A program made the translations under genes and the position numbers. A model generated the notes under the pieces. That model had not been told where the DNA came from. It made no database searches and saw nothing but the letters and a program-made list of their open reading frames with translations. Source: JACVRW01 sp963846505 (GTDB taxonomy: Bacteria > Actinomycetota > Thermoleophilia > Solirubrobacterales > Thermoleophilaceae). From it: DNA of 64,000 nt. This document shows, in pieces, positions 38,030 through 47,066 of this stretch. The stretch is taken from NCBI GenBank assembly GCA_963846505.1, contig CAWJWD010000006.1:310001-374000 (forward strand), read 5' to 3'. How positions within the stretch are numbered: position 1 is the stretch's first letter; the number at the start of each line of letters is the position of its first letter.

Positions 38030-38990
38030 ATGGGATTTCGAGCAACACAGCTCCCGCGCGTCGACGTGCACCAGCACCTGCTGGGCGAGCCGCTGCGTCG
38101 CCGCGCTCGCCGCCCGCACCACGCCGCCTCGCCTGCGCCGCGAGGACGACCGGTGGCTGCTCGAGGTCGCCGGCGAGCCGCCCTACCCGCTCGATCCCGC
38201 CAGCGAGGACGTCGACGCGCGCAGCGCCCTGGTCGAGCAGGACGGTCTCGACCTCGCGCTGGTCGCGCTCTCGACCGCGCTCGGCATCGAGGGACTGCCG
38301 CCCGAGCAGGCGGCAGGCGCTGATCGCAGCCTTCGAACGAGGCGTCGAGGAGCTGCCGGGGCGCTTCGCCGCCTGGGGCTCCGTCGGACTCGCCGAGCCC
38401 GAACCCGACGCCGTCGACGCGCTGCTCGACCGCGGTCGGATCGGCCTCGACGCTGCCGGCAGGCGCGCTCGCCACCCGCGCGGGGCTCGGAGCGCTGCGG
38501 CCCGCTGCTGGAACGCCTGGAGCGGCGGGAGGCGCCGCTGTTCGTGCACCCCGGGCCCTCGCCCTGGGAGCCCGTGGCCGCGTCGGCGGCCGGCGAGACC
38601 TGCGGCTGGTGGCCGGCGTTGACCGCCTACGTCGCCCAGATGAACGCCGCCTGGCATGCCTTCGTCGCCGTCGGACGCCTGCACCACCCGCAGCTGCGCG
38701 TCGTGTTCGCGCTGCTCGCCGGCGCCGCGCCGCTGCACGTCGAGCGCCTGGCGGCGCGCGGCGGCCCGGCCGCGCGGGTCTCCGACCCCGGGCTGTACTA
38801 CGAGACCTCCTCGTACGGGCCACGCGCGGCGGAGGCCGTCGGGCGGGTGGTCGGCGTGCGCCAGCTCGCCTACGGCTCGGATCGGCCGCTGGTCGAGCCG
38901 AGCCCGCTGACCGAGTCGCTGTGGGCGGTCGCCGCGGCCGAGAACGGCGCGCGCCTCGCCCTGCCGCTGCACGAGGAGCTGGCGGCATGA
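38030..38990 (+). CDS. Amidohydrolase-2-like metal-dependent hydrolase (four frame breaks)
   Basis: TIM-barrel hydrolase pattern: metal-binding HxH in VDVHQHLLGEPL at the N-terminus, LFVHPGPSPW, and YGSDRPLVEP near the C-terminus, where the last Asp ligand is expected. Fragments change frame by single extra bases near 38098, 38312, 38450 and 38504; the joined product is about 318 residues. Starts at ATG 38030 (a TTG at 38018 is in frame). The stop overlaps the cysteine dioxygenase start, so the two are coupled; a substrate in sulfur-amino-acid or sulfinate metabolism is likely but unproven. Confidence 0.72.
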
Positions 38991-39485
38991 GGTCCCACGA
39001 CTTCGAGCGCGATCTGACGCGCGACGAGCTGCGTGCGGTGGTCTCTTCCCTCTCCACCAGCTCCGGGCTGTGGCGGCCCCTGGTGCGCCACAGCCCGGAG
39101 CGGCGCAGCTACGAGCAGCTGGTCCTCGACGAGCACCTGGCGGTCTGGCTGATCTGCTGGATGGAGGGCCACGACACCGGCTTCCACGATCACGACGGCT
39201 CCAGCGGCGCGGCGATCGTCGTCGACGGCCAGTTGCGCGAGGAGCGGCTGCGCGTCGGCGGCCCGCCTGCGGCCGCCGTGTACCGGCCAGGCCAGGTGTT
39301 CGACTTCGCCGGTCCCGACATCCATCGCGTCGTCCACCCCGGCGGTCCCCCGGCCGTCTCGATCCACGCCTACTCGCCGCCGCTGCAGCGGCATGGGCTC
39401 CTACGTCTGGGAGCAGGACGGCGCGCTGCGCCGCGAGCTGCTCGGCAAGGACGAGGAGCTCAAGCCCCTCGTTCCGGTGGCGTAG
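38987..39485 (+). CDS. Cysteine dioxygenase family protein (one frame break)
   Basis: Cupin thiol dioxygenase. The iron ligand pair is in GHDTGFHDHDGSSGAA, with the third His in DIHRVVHPGG; VVDGQLREERLR and AVSIHAYSPPL are typical of bacterial CDO. Oxidises cysteine (or a related thiol such as 3-mercaptopropionate) to the sulfinate with O2. One extra base near 39391 separates YSPPLQ from MGSYVWEQDGALRRELLG; full length about 165. Overlaps the hydrolase gene by 4 bases (ATGA). Confidence 0.85.
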
Positions 39486-39491
39486 GGCGGC

Positions 39492-40507
39492 CTAGGCCGG
39501 CGCGGCGGCCTCGCCGCTCGGCTCGAGCGGGTCCTCGCCGGATACCGGTCCGGGCGCCCGCAGCACCTGTGCGCCGGTGGTGCGCAGCCAGACGATGTCG
39601 CCGCTCGAGAGCTCCAGCTCGTCGGCCTCGGAGCGCGTCAGCTGGGCGGAGACGCTGTCGCCGCTGGAGAGCATCAGCTCGATCCGGACCTCGAACCCGA
39701 GCATCGTCGAGCGCGTGACGACGGCCTCGTGCGCGCCGTCCTCCCGCGACTGCACGATCGTGATGTCGTGGGGACGCACGAGCTGGTCGCCGATGCGGCT
39801 GACCTCGCCCAGGAAGCCCATCACGAACGGGCTCGCCGGCTCGTCGTAGAGCTCGTGCCGGACTGCCGATCTGCTCGATGCGGGCGTTGTCCATGACCGC
39901 GATGCGATCGGCGATCGACATCGCCTCCTCCTGGTCGTGGGTGACCAGCAGCGTCGTCACGTGGACCTCGTCGTGCAGCCGGCGCAACCACTCGCGCAGC
40001 TCCGCGCGCACCTTGGCGTCGAGCGCCCCGAAGGGCTCGTCGAGCAGCAGCACGCGCGGCTCGACGGCGAGCGCGCGGGCGAGCGCCATCCGCTGGCGCT
40101 GGCCGCCCGAGAGCTGGTTCGGATAGCGCTTGGCGTAGCCGGCGAGCCCGACGATCATCAGCAGCTCGCCGACCCGGCTCTCGATCTCGGCCTTCGGCTT
40201 CTTGCGCACCGTCAGACCCGAAGGCCACGTTGTCGCGCACGGTCATGTGCTTGAAGGCAGCGTAGTGCTGGAACACGAAGCCGATGCCGCGGCGCTGAGG
40301 CGGGATGGCCGTTGAGTCTTCGCCGTGGATCACGACCCGGCCCTCGTCCGGAACCTCGAGGCCGCCGATGATGCGCAGCAGCGTCGACTTGCCCGAGCCG
40401 CTCGGGCCGAGCAGGGCGGTCAGCGAGCCGTCGGGCACCTCGAGCGAGACGTCGTCGAGTGCCGTGTAGTCGCCGAAGCGCTTGGAGACTCCCTCTACAG
40501 AGATCAT
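39492..40507 (-). CDS. cysA: Sulfate ABC transporter ATP-binding protein (two frame breaks)
   Basis: Walker A GPSGSGKST, Q-loop FVFQHYAAF, signature LSGGQRQR, Walker B VLLLDEPFGALD and switch His in LVTHDQEEAM. A C-terminal TOBE-like domain (RPHDITIVQSRE, FEVRIELMLSSG) shows it belongs to the CysA/MalK subtype. Frame breaks near 40217 and 39857 (both extra bases). ATG 40507 overlaps the cysW stop. Powers sulfate/thiosulfate import together with the two permeases and the lipoprotein upstream. Confidence 0.9.
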
Positions 40508-41311
40508 GCGGACTCCCGCTTCTTGTTCAGCAGCGTCATCAGGAACAGGGTCAGCAGCGCCAGCCCCATCAGGACGGTGGCCGCGGCATAGGCCCCGAAC
40601 ACGTTGTGGTCGTCGATGTAGCGCGCGTGCACCAGCAGGGTGAGCGTCTGGGACTCGCCCGACACGCCCCCGGCGACGATGATCAGCGCGCCGAACTCGC
40701 CCAGCGAGCGCGCCACGGTCAGGACGACCCCGTAGGCCAGGCCCCAGCGGATCGCCGGCAGCGTGATGCGCCAGAAGGTCTGCCGCCAGTTGGCGCCGAG
40801 CGTGGCGGCGGCCTGCTCCTGCTCGTCGCCGATCTCGTGCAGCACCGGCTCGACCTCGCGCACCACGAACGGCAGGGTGACGAAGATCGTCGCGATCACC
40901 ATCCCGGGCAGCGAGAAGATGACGCGGAAGCCGTGCTCGGCGAGACCGCCGAACCAGCCGTCCACGCCCCAGAGCAGGATCAGCGAGACGCCCACGATCA
41001 CCGGCGAGACCGCGAACGGCAGGTCGACGATCGCCTCGACGATCCGGCGGCCGCGGAAGCGGCCGCGCGCCAGGGCGAGCGCCGTGACGATCCCGAAGAT
41101 CACGTTCAGCGGCACGACGATCACCAGAATCGTCAGCGAGAGGCTGATCGCCGAGATCGCCGGCCGGCGTCGTCACCTGCTCCCAGAAGGCCGCCAGGCC
41201 GTGCTCGAAGGTGCGGTAGAAGATCATCGTCAGCGGCACCATCACGAGCAGGATCAGGTAGCCGACCGCGACGAAGCGCAGGGTGAGCCGGGAGGTGAGA
41301 CTCGTCGCCAC
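40504..41311 (-). CDS. cysW: Sulfate ABC transporter permease CysW (one frame break)
   Basis: About 268 residues, six predicted membrane segments beginning VAVGYLILLVMVPLTMIFY. EAA loop: EIGDEQEQAAATLGANWRQTFWRITLPAI. VARSLGEFGALIIVAGG is the CysW/CysT signature. Extra base near 41162, between VTTPA and AISAISLSLTI. Start GTG 41311, 2 bases after the cysT stop codon. Forms the heterodimeric channel with CysT. Confidence 0.9.
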
Positions 41312-41313
41312 CG

Positions 41314-42168
41314 CTAGCCCCGCTCGTGACGTTGGCTGCGCGCGGCCAGCAGCCGCAGCGCGATCAGCACGGCGAAGGCGATCACCAGCAGCGTGACCGA
41401 GACCGCCGCCGCGCTCTCCGGACGATCGACCTCGATCTGCTTGGCGATGTACTGGGAGGCGACCTCGGTCTCGCGCGGGATGCCGCCGCCGATCAGCACG
41501 ACCGAGCCGAACTCGCCGACGGCCCGCGCGAACGCCAGGCCGGCGCCGCTCAACAGGGCGGGGATCAGCGCCGGGAGGATGACCCGCCGGAAGGTCGTGA
41601 GGCTGCTGGCGCCGAGCGAGGCCGCGGCCTCCTCGGCCTCGCGGTCGACCTCCATCAGCACCGGCTGCACCGAGCGCACGACGAACGGCAGCGTCACGAA
41701 CAGCAGCGCGATCACGACCGCGGGCCGCGTCGCGTAGAGGTCCAGGTCGATCGGGCTCTGAGGCCCGTAGAGCGACAGCAGCACGATGCTGGCGACGATC
41801 GTCGGCAGCGCGAAGGGCAGGTCGATGACCGCGTTGACGATCGCCTTGCCGCGAAACTCGTCCCGCACCAGCACCCAGGCGATGATCGTCCCGACGACGA
41901 CGTTGATCGCCGCCACGATCAGCGAGATCACGACGGTCAGCGTCAGCGCGGAGCGGGCCGCGGGCGCCGAGATCGCGTCCCAGATCCCGCCCAGCCCCGC
42001 GTCGAGCGCCTCGACCGTCAGCGCCGTCAGCGGCAGCAGGACGATCAGGCTCAGCCACAGCAAGGTGACGCCGAGCCCGAGGGGCCCGACGCCACCGACG
42101 ACGCTGGTCGCACGGCGCCTGCGAAGGCGGGCGCCGCGACCAGAGACGGGTGCTGCGGATGCCTCCAC
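41314..42168 (-). CDS. cysT: Sulfate ABC transporter permease CysT
   Basis: 284 residues, intact. Basic N-terminus RGARLRRRRA then six membrane segments (LGVTLLWLSLIVLLPLTALTV first). EAA loop EVDREAEEAAASLGASSLTTFRRVILPALIP and FARAVGEFGSVVLIGGGIP typify the sulfate permeases. GTG 42168 follows the binding-protein TAG with no intervening base. Confidence 0.93.
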   Translation of the reverse strand: MEASAAPVSGRGARLRRRRATSVVGGVGPLGLGVTLLWLSLIVLLPLTALTVEALDAGLGGIWDAISAPAARSALTLTVVISLIVAAINVVVGTIIAWVLVRDEFRGKAIVNAVIDLPFALPTIVASIVLLSLYGPQSPIDLDLYATRPAVVIALLFVTLPFVVRSVQPVLMEVDREAEEAAASLGASSLTTFRRVILPALIPALLSGAGLAFARAVGEFGSVVLIGGGIPRETEVASQYIAKQIEVDRPESAAAVSVTLLVIAFAVLIALRLLAARSQRHERG

Positions 42169-43200
42169 CTAGCTGGTGGCCTGTTCGTAGATCTTCGCCA
42201 CCGACCCGTTCTCCTCGTCGAAGAGCTCGTCGTTGACCTTGTCCCAGCCGCCGAGGTCGTCGATCGTCCAGAGCTGCGTGGGCTCCGGGAAGTCGCTCGC
42301 GAACTCCTCGGCCACGGCCGTGTCGACGGGCCGGAAGCCGGCCTCGGCCCATGCCTTCTGCGCCTCGGGCGTGTAGAGGAAGTCGTTGAACGCCTTGGCC
42401 TGCTCGGGGTTCTTGCTGTCCTTCAGCACCGCCACCGGGTTCTCGATCTTGAACGTCGTGTCCGGCGTGACGTGCTCGACGTCCTCGCCCTCGCGCTCGG
42501 CGAACAGCGCCTCGTTCTCGTAGCTGAGCAGCACGTCGCCGGTGCCCTGCAGGAAGGTCTCGGTCGCCTCGCGACCGGACTTCGGCTGCACCTTGACGTG
42601 GTCGCCGATCAGCTTGTCGAGGTAGTCCAGACCGGCCTGCGGGTTCTTGCCGCCCTGGCTCTTCTCGGCGTACGGGGCGAGCAGGTTCCACTTCGCCGAG
42701 CCGGAGCTGAACGGGTTCGGCGTCACGACCTCGATGCCCGGCTGGAGCAGGTCGTCCCAGGTCTGGATGTTCTTGGGGTTGCCCTTGCGGGTCACGATCG
42801 TGACGACCGAGCCGAACGGGATGCCCTTGTGCTCGCCGGCGTTCCAGTCCTCGGCCACCAGCCCGGCGTCGACCAGGCGGGTGACGTCAGGCTCGACCGA
42901 GAAGTTGACGACGTCGGTCGGCAGGCCGGCCTCGACCTTGCGCGACTGGTCGCCCGAGGCGCCGTAGGACTGGCTGAACGAGACGTCCTTGCCCTCGGGC
43001 GTACCCTGGAACAGAGGGATCACCTTGTCGAAGCCGACCTTGGGCACCGCATATGCGACGAGCGAGAGCTTGACGCTGCCCTCGTCGCTCGCCGAGCCGG
43101 AATCGTCGTCGGTGCTGTCGCTGGAGCCACCGCAGCCGGCGGCGACGAGAACGACGAGGGCGGCGAGTAACGCCAGGGCAAGGGGCTTGCGTAGCTTCAC
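42169..43200 (-). CDS. Sulfate/thiosulfate-binding lipoprotein
   Basis: 343 residues. Lipoprotein signal LLAALVVLVAAGCGG with Cys at the lipobox. The mature chain shows the sulfate-binding protein signatures SLVAYAVPKVGFDKVIPLF, SYGASGDQSRKVEAGLPTDVVNFSVEPDV, GNPKNIQTWDDLLQPGIEVVTPNPFSSGSAKWN (in pieces) and YENEALFAE. Captures sulfate or thiosulfate outside the membrane for CysTWA. First gene of the transporter operon; its promoter region is the 129 bases shared with the divergent SBP56 gene. I cannot tell Sbp from CysP specificity. Confidence 0.93.
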   Translation of the reverse strand: MKLRKPLALALLAALVVLVAAGCGGSSDSTDDDSGSASDEGSVKLSLVAYAVPKVGFDKVIPLFQGTPEGKDVSFSQSYGASGDQSRKVEAGLPTDVVNFSVEPDVTRLVDAGLVAEDWNAGEHKGIPFGSVVTIVTRKGNPKNIQTWDDLLQPGIEVVTPNPFSSGSAKWNLLAPYAEKSQGGKNPQAGLDYLDKLIGDHVKVQPKSGREATETFLQGTGDVLLSYENEALFAEREGEDVEHVTPDTTFKIENPVAVLKDSKNPEQAKAFNDFLYTPEAQKAWAEAGFRPVDTAVAEEFASDFPEPTQLWTIDDLGGWDKVNDELFDEENGSVAKIYEQATS

Positions 43201-43263
43201 AGGGGTTCCTCCAAGAAAAATGCTTGAAATCAGAGCGGAATTCGGGATATTACAGATTCCGCA

Positions 43264-43293
43264 CCATCTAGGTAGAGATAACTAGCTAGATGG
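43264..43293. promoter_or_regulatory. Inverted repeat operator candidate between sulfate importer and SBP56 genes
   Basis: CCATCTAG (43264-43271) and CTAGATGG (43286-43293) form a perfect 8-bp dyad with a 14-base AT-rich spacer that itself contains GATAACTAG. It sits between two divergent sulfur genes and is the only clear dyad there. A dimeric regulator such as the nearby Rrf2 protein is a candidate (inference). Confidence 0.55.
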
Positions 43294-43329
43294 GCAAGGG
43301 TTGCACATAGCGACAGGAGAGGAGCCCTC

Positions 43330-44730
43330 ATGGCGCGCTGGACCCCAGACCCGACCTTCTACCCCTCGCCCCGCCTTGCGATGGAGGCGCCCCGAGAGGA
43401 GGTCGGCTACGTCGCCCTGCTCAATCCGGACGCCGCCGACGGGCGCCCCGACGCGCTCGGGGTGCTCGACCTGGAGCCTGGCTCGTCCAGCTACGGAACG
43501 CTGATCGGCAAGCTCGAGATGCCGAACGCCGGCGACGAGCTGCACCATTTCGGCTGGAACGCCTGCAGCGCCGCGCTCTGCCCCTGGGCGCCGCACCCGC
43601 ACGTCGAGCGGCGCTACCTCGTGGTGCCGGGCCTGCGCTCGTCGCGCCTGCACGTCGTCGACGTCGGCGAGGACCCCCGCCAGCCGACGCTGGCGAAGGT
43701 GATCGAGCCCGAGGAGGTGATCCACAAGAGCGGCTACTCGCGCCCCCACACCTCCCACTGCGGCCCCGAGGGCATCTACATGAGCGCACTCGGCGGTGTC
43801 GAGGACGGCGGCGGGCCGGGCGGGATCTTCCTGCTCGACTGCGAGAGCTTCGACCTGCGCGGCGCCTGGGAGGTCGAGCGCGGCCCCCAGCACTTCTCGT
43901 ACGACTTCTGGTGGCACCTCGGCTTCGACACGCTGATCTCGAGCGAGTGGGGCACGCCGGACATGTTCGAGAACGGCGTCGTGCCGGAGAAGCTGCTGGG
44001 CCGCGAGTACGGGCACCAGCTGCACGTCTGGGACCTGCGCCGGCGCAGCCACCGCCAGGCGATCGACCTCGGCGACGAGCACCAGATGGTGCTCGAGCTG
44101 CGCCCCGCGCACGACCCGCGCCGCACCTACGGCTTCGTCGGGGTGGTCGTCTCGGTCGAGGACCTGAGCGCGTCGGTCTGGACCTGGTCGCGCCGCGGCG
44201 ACGGCACGTTCGAGGCCGACAAGACGATCTCGATCCCCGCCCAGCCCGCCGACCCCGACCAGCTGCCGCCCGCGCTGAAGGACTTCGGCGCCGTACCGCC
44301 GCTGGTGACCGACATCAACCTCTCGCTCGACGACCGCTTCCTCTACGTCTCCTGCTGGGGCACCGGCGAGCTGCACCAGTACGACGTGTCCGACCCGGCC
44401 AAGCCGCGCCAGACGGCCGTCGTGGAGCTGGGCGGAATCGTCAAGCGCTCCTCCCATCCCGCGGCGGGCGCGCTCGAGGGCGGGCCGCAGATGGTCGAGG
44501 TCAGCCGCGACGGCCGGCGCGTCTACCTCACCAACTCGCTCTACTCCTCGTGGGACGCGCAGTTCTACCCGGGGGGCGTGGACGGCTGGGTGACCAAGCT
44601 CGACGTCGGTCCCGACGGCGGCCTGGAGGTCGACCCCGACTTCTTCGTCAGCGACCTCGACGGCCTGCGCCCGCATCAGGTGCGGCTGCAGGACGGGGAC
44701 GCCTCCTCGGACTCGTACTGCTTCCCGTGA
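43330..44730 (+). CDS. Selenium-binding protein 56 family / methanethiol oxidase
   Basis: 466 residues, full length. ATG 43330 with GGAG about 6 bases upstream. Family signatures seen: VPGLRSSRLHVVDVG, GYSRPHTSHCGPEGIYMSALG, HFSYDFWWHLGFDTLISSEWGTPDMFENGV (split), DEHQMVLELRPAHDP, FLYVSCWGTGELHQYDVSDP and VRRQD-like end VRLQDGDASSDSYCF. SBP56 proteins include the copper-dependent methanethiol oxidase (CH3SH to HCHO, H2O2 and H2S). The sulfur neighbourhood supports that activity. No SCO1/MauG maturation gene is next door, unlike classical mtoX operons; a membrane protein gene overlaps instead. Confidence 0.9.
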   Translation: MARWTPDPTFYPSPRLAMEAPREEVGYVALLNPDAADGRPDALGVLDLEPGSSSYGTLIGKLEMPNAGDELHHFGWNACSAALCPWAPHPHVERRYLVVPGLRSSRLHVVDVGEDPRQPTLAKVIEPEEVIHKSGYSRPHTSHCGPEGIYMSALGGVEDGGGPGGIFLLDCESFDLRGAWEVERGPQHFSYDFWWHLGFDTLISSEWGTPDMFENGVVPEKLLGREYGHQLHVWDLRRRSHRQAIDLGDEHQMVLELRPAHDPRRTYGFVGVVVSVEDLSASVWTWSRRGDGTFEADKTISIPAQPADPDQLPPALKDFGAVPPLVTDINLSLDDRFLYVSCWGTGELHQYDVSDPAKPRQTAVVELGGIVKRSSHPAAGALEGGPQMVEVSRDGRRVYLTNSLYSSWDAQFYPGGVDGWVTKLDVGPDGGLEVDPDFFVSDLDGLRPHQVRLQDGDASSDSYCFP

Positions 44731-45356
44731 GCGGTGCGGTCGTGGACGGCGCCACCCTGGCCGCGCTCGCCGGCCTGGGGGCGCTGCACGGCCTCAACCC
44801 GGCGATGGGCTGGCTGTTCGCGGTCGCGATCGGCCTGCAGCAACGCTCGCGCGAGGCCCTGCTGAAGTCGCTGCTGCCGATCGCGATCGGCCACGAGGCC
44901 TCGGTGGCGGTGACCGTGCTCGCGATCGAGCTGACCGGCTCAGCGGTCGGCCAGCGCGCGGTCGGCATCGCCGGCGCGCTCGTCTTGATCGGCTTCGGGA
45001 CCTGGAAGCTGCTCGCCCGCCGCACGCACCCGCGCTGGGTCGGCGCTCAGCTGAGCGCCGTCGAGCTCGCCTGGTGGTCGTTCCTGATGTCGAGCGCGCA
45101 CGGCGCCGGGCTGATGCTGCTGCCGGTCGTCGGCGACACGACCCACAACGACCTCTCCGACATCGGCACGCTCTCGCTCGACGCGCTCGGCCTCGCGGCC
45201 GTCCACACCGCCGCGATGCTCGCGGTGATGGGCACGATCGCGCTGCTCGTCTACGAGATCGTCGGCGTCGGCTTCCTGCGCCGCGGTTGGGTCAACGTCG
45301 ACCGCGTCTGGGCCGGCGCGCTCGTGACCGCCGGCACGGTCACGCTCTTCACCTAG
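44727..45356 (+). CDS. Multi-pass membrane protein coupled to the SBP56 gene
   Basis: 209 residues from GTG 44727, which overlaps the SBP56 stop (GTGA). Five to six membrane segments; notable motifs LGALHGLNPAMGWLFAVAIG, GHEASVAVTVLAIE and SSAHGAGLMLLPVVGD, with His residues inside or beside helices. The His-containing helix pattern recalls NicO/TauE-type metal or sulfite exporters, but the similarity is too weak to name a family. Tight coupling suggests it exports a product, supplies a metal such as copper, or anchors the oxidase (inference). Confidence 0.75.
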   Translation: MSGAVVDGATLAALAGLGALHGLNPAMGWLFAVAIGLQQRSREALLKSLLPIAIGHEASVAVTVLAIELTGSAVGQRAVGIAGALVLIGFGTWKLLARRTHPRWVGAQLSAVELAWWSFLMSSAHGAGLMLLPVVGDTTHNDLSDIGTLSLDALGLAAVHTAAMLAVMGTIALLVYEIVGVGFLRRGWVNVDRVWAGALVTAGTVTLFT

Positions 45357-45359
45357 CGG

Positions 45360-46874
45360 CTACAGCCCGCGCGGATGGCGCACGACGTAGCCCGACGGCG
45401 AGCGCTGCGTGCTGGTCCAGCGCGAGCCGGTCTCGGAGCGGGCGCTGGTGTCGTAGCGACGACCGTCCACGACCATGTAGGCATGGCCGGAGTTCGCGTA
45501 GATCGTGATGCGCTTGCCCGGCCCGGGCTCGCCGTAGCTCATCAGGCCGGTCGAGTCGAGCGGGGTCGACAGCAGGCCGCCGCCGTGGAGGGCGTACGAC
45601 ACCGAGCCCGAGCAGTCGTAGCCGCTGGACTGGAACGAGCCGTGGCCGCCGCCGTAGACGTAGGGCGTGGTCGCGATCGCGTTGCCGGCCGCGATCACGC
45701 GGCTGACGATCGACGAGTTGCCGCCGCCGCGCGAGGAGCCGCCATCGCCGCCGCCATGGCGCTTCAGCACCTTGCCGGCGCCGAGGCCGAGCGCTTGGCG
45801 GGTCTGGGGTCCGGCGACGCCGTCGGCGGTCAAGCCGTGGCTGCGCTGCCACTGCTGGAGCGCACGCTCGGTGCCCGGGCCGAAGACGCCGTCGACGCCG
45901 ATGCCGAGCGCCTGCTGCAGCGCCCGCACGCCGCCGCCCGCGCGCTGCCCGCCGCCAGCCGTCGAGTTGTGGCGCGAGCCGCCCTGGCGCCCGCCGTGCT
46001 GCGCTCGCTCCGGCTTCAGCACCTTGCCCTCGCCGATGCCCAGCGCCTCGCGCGTCTGGGGGCCGGCGACGCCGTCGGCGGTGAGGCCGTGGCCGTGCTG
46101 CCAGCGCTTGAGCGCGCGCGTGGTCTGCGGGCCGAAGTCGCCGTCGACCGGGACCCCGAGCGCCTGCTGCAGTTCGCCGACCCCGCCGCCCGGCTGCGCG
46201 CGGCCGCTCTCCTCCGCGTCGCCCCCGGGCGAGGCGCCGTCGGAGGAGCCGTCGTCCGAGGGATCGCCCGCCCCGGGCGTCTCGCCGCCGGTGGAGCCGC
46301 TGTCCGCCGAACCCTGCTCGGAACCGTCGCCGGTCGAGGGGGTCCCCTCGGAGGCGCCGTCGCCCGCGGACCCGCTCGAGTCGCCCTCCGCCGCCGCGTC
46401 CTCGGTCGTGCCGGGCGCGGACGCCGCGGCTGCCGCGACCGTCGCCCCGCTGCCGTCGACGCGGCTGCTCGCCCGTTCGTCCTCGCCCAGGCTCTCTGCG
46501 ATCCGCGCACGCAGGCTCGTGCCGTCTGCGTCGGCCGTCGAGGAGACCTGGTCGGCCGCCGCGCGGCTGGTCGCCGGAGCGGGAGCGTCGGCTGCGCCGA
46601 CCGTCTTGGCGACGCGCTCGGGCGCCTCGACCACCGCCGACTGGCGCGCGGCAGCGCCCGGCCCGCCCTGGTCGGTCCCGTCGTCGCCCCCGACCGCGGC
46701 CACGCCGACGGTCGCGACCGTGCCGCCCGTCACCGCGACGAGCGCCGCGACCGAGAGGCCGCGGGTGGGCAGGTCGAAGCTGCTCTTGGGCGCGGCAGCA
46801 GCCCTCGCACGCCGCTCGCGAGAACGCGCGAGCGACTGCTCCCATACGTCATGGCTGCTGAGATCCCTGTCCAC
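45360..46874 (-). CDS. Peptidoglycan hydrolase with two PG-binding domains and NlpC/P60-like domain
   Basis: About 504 residues from GTG 46874 (VDRDLSSHDVWEQSL), with GAGAGGT about 9 bases upstream. A membrane segment (about 39-60) anchors a long Ala/Ser/Gly/Asp-rich linker (to ~250). Two PG_binding_1 repeats follow: LQQALGVPVDGDFGPQTTRAL and LQQALGIGVDGVFGPGTERAL, each ending ADGVAGPQTR. The C-terminus is an NlpC/P60-like papain fold with the nucleophile in GYDCSGSVSYAL and the His in GHAYMVV. Likely a cell-wall endopeptidase outside the membrane. Expression should be controlled by the c-di-AMP riboswitch in its leader. Confidence 0.88.
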   Translation of the reverse strand: MDRDLSSHDVWEQSLARSRERRARAAAAPKSSFDLPTRGLSVAALVAVTGGTVATVGVAAVGGDDGTDQGGPGAAARQSAVVEAPERVAKTVGAADAPAPATSRAAADQVSSTADADGTSLRARIAESLGEDERASSRVDGSGATVAAAAASAPGTTEDAAAEGDSSGSAGDGASEGTPSTGDGSEQGSADSGSTGGETPGAGDPSDDGSSDGASPGGDAEESGRAQPGGGVGELQQALGVPVDGDFGPQTTRALKRWQHGHGLTADGVAGPQTREALGIGEGKVLKPERAQHGGRQGGSRHNSTAGGGQRAGGGVRALQQALGIGVDGVFGPGTERALQQWQRSHGLTADGVAGPQTRQALGLGAGKVLKRHGGGDGGSSRGGGNSSIVSRVIAAGNAIATTPYVYGGGHGSFQSSGYDCSGSVSYALHGGGLLSTPLDSTGLMSYGEPGPGKRITIYANSGHAYMVVDGRRYDTSARSETGSRWTSTQRSPSGYVVRHPRGL

Positions 46875-46904
46875 GTCGGCACTACCTCTCGATGTCGGGT
46901 GGTT

Positions 46905-47050
46905 CTGCCTACGAGGTGAGCTGACGGGCTCGCGCACCACGCGCTATGCAAGGGCCGGGTGAGCCCTGCAATTCGCCCCCGCGACCCGCTGTGGGTCGCA
47001 TCGGTTCCCCCGCTCGCCGGATCCTGGAGATCCGGCGACTCGGCGTTGCG
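46905..47050 (-). ncRNA. Cyclic di-AMP riboswitch (ydaO/yuaA class)
   Basis: The minus-strand leader of the P60 gene contains the conserved 3' core CCCGTCAGCTCACCTCG followed by TAGGC, the GAGCGGGGGAACC segment and GGGGGCGAATTG, in the order expected for this class, closed by a CGCCGGATC/GATCCGGCG stem on the 5' side. The ribosome site and GTG start follow about 30 bases later. In Actinobacteria this riboswitch typically turns off cell-wall hydrolase genes when c-di-AMP is high. Boundaries are approximate. Confidence 0.9.
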
Positions 47051-47066
47051 GCGGCCGTCGTTCTAT

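Noticed and set aside
45990..46700. Repeat-rich noncoding region.
   Set aside because: It codes for the disordered linker and the two PG-binding domains of the hydrolase; similarity comes from the duplicated domain.
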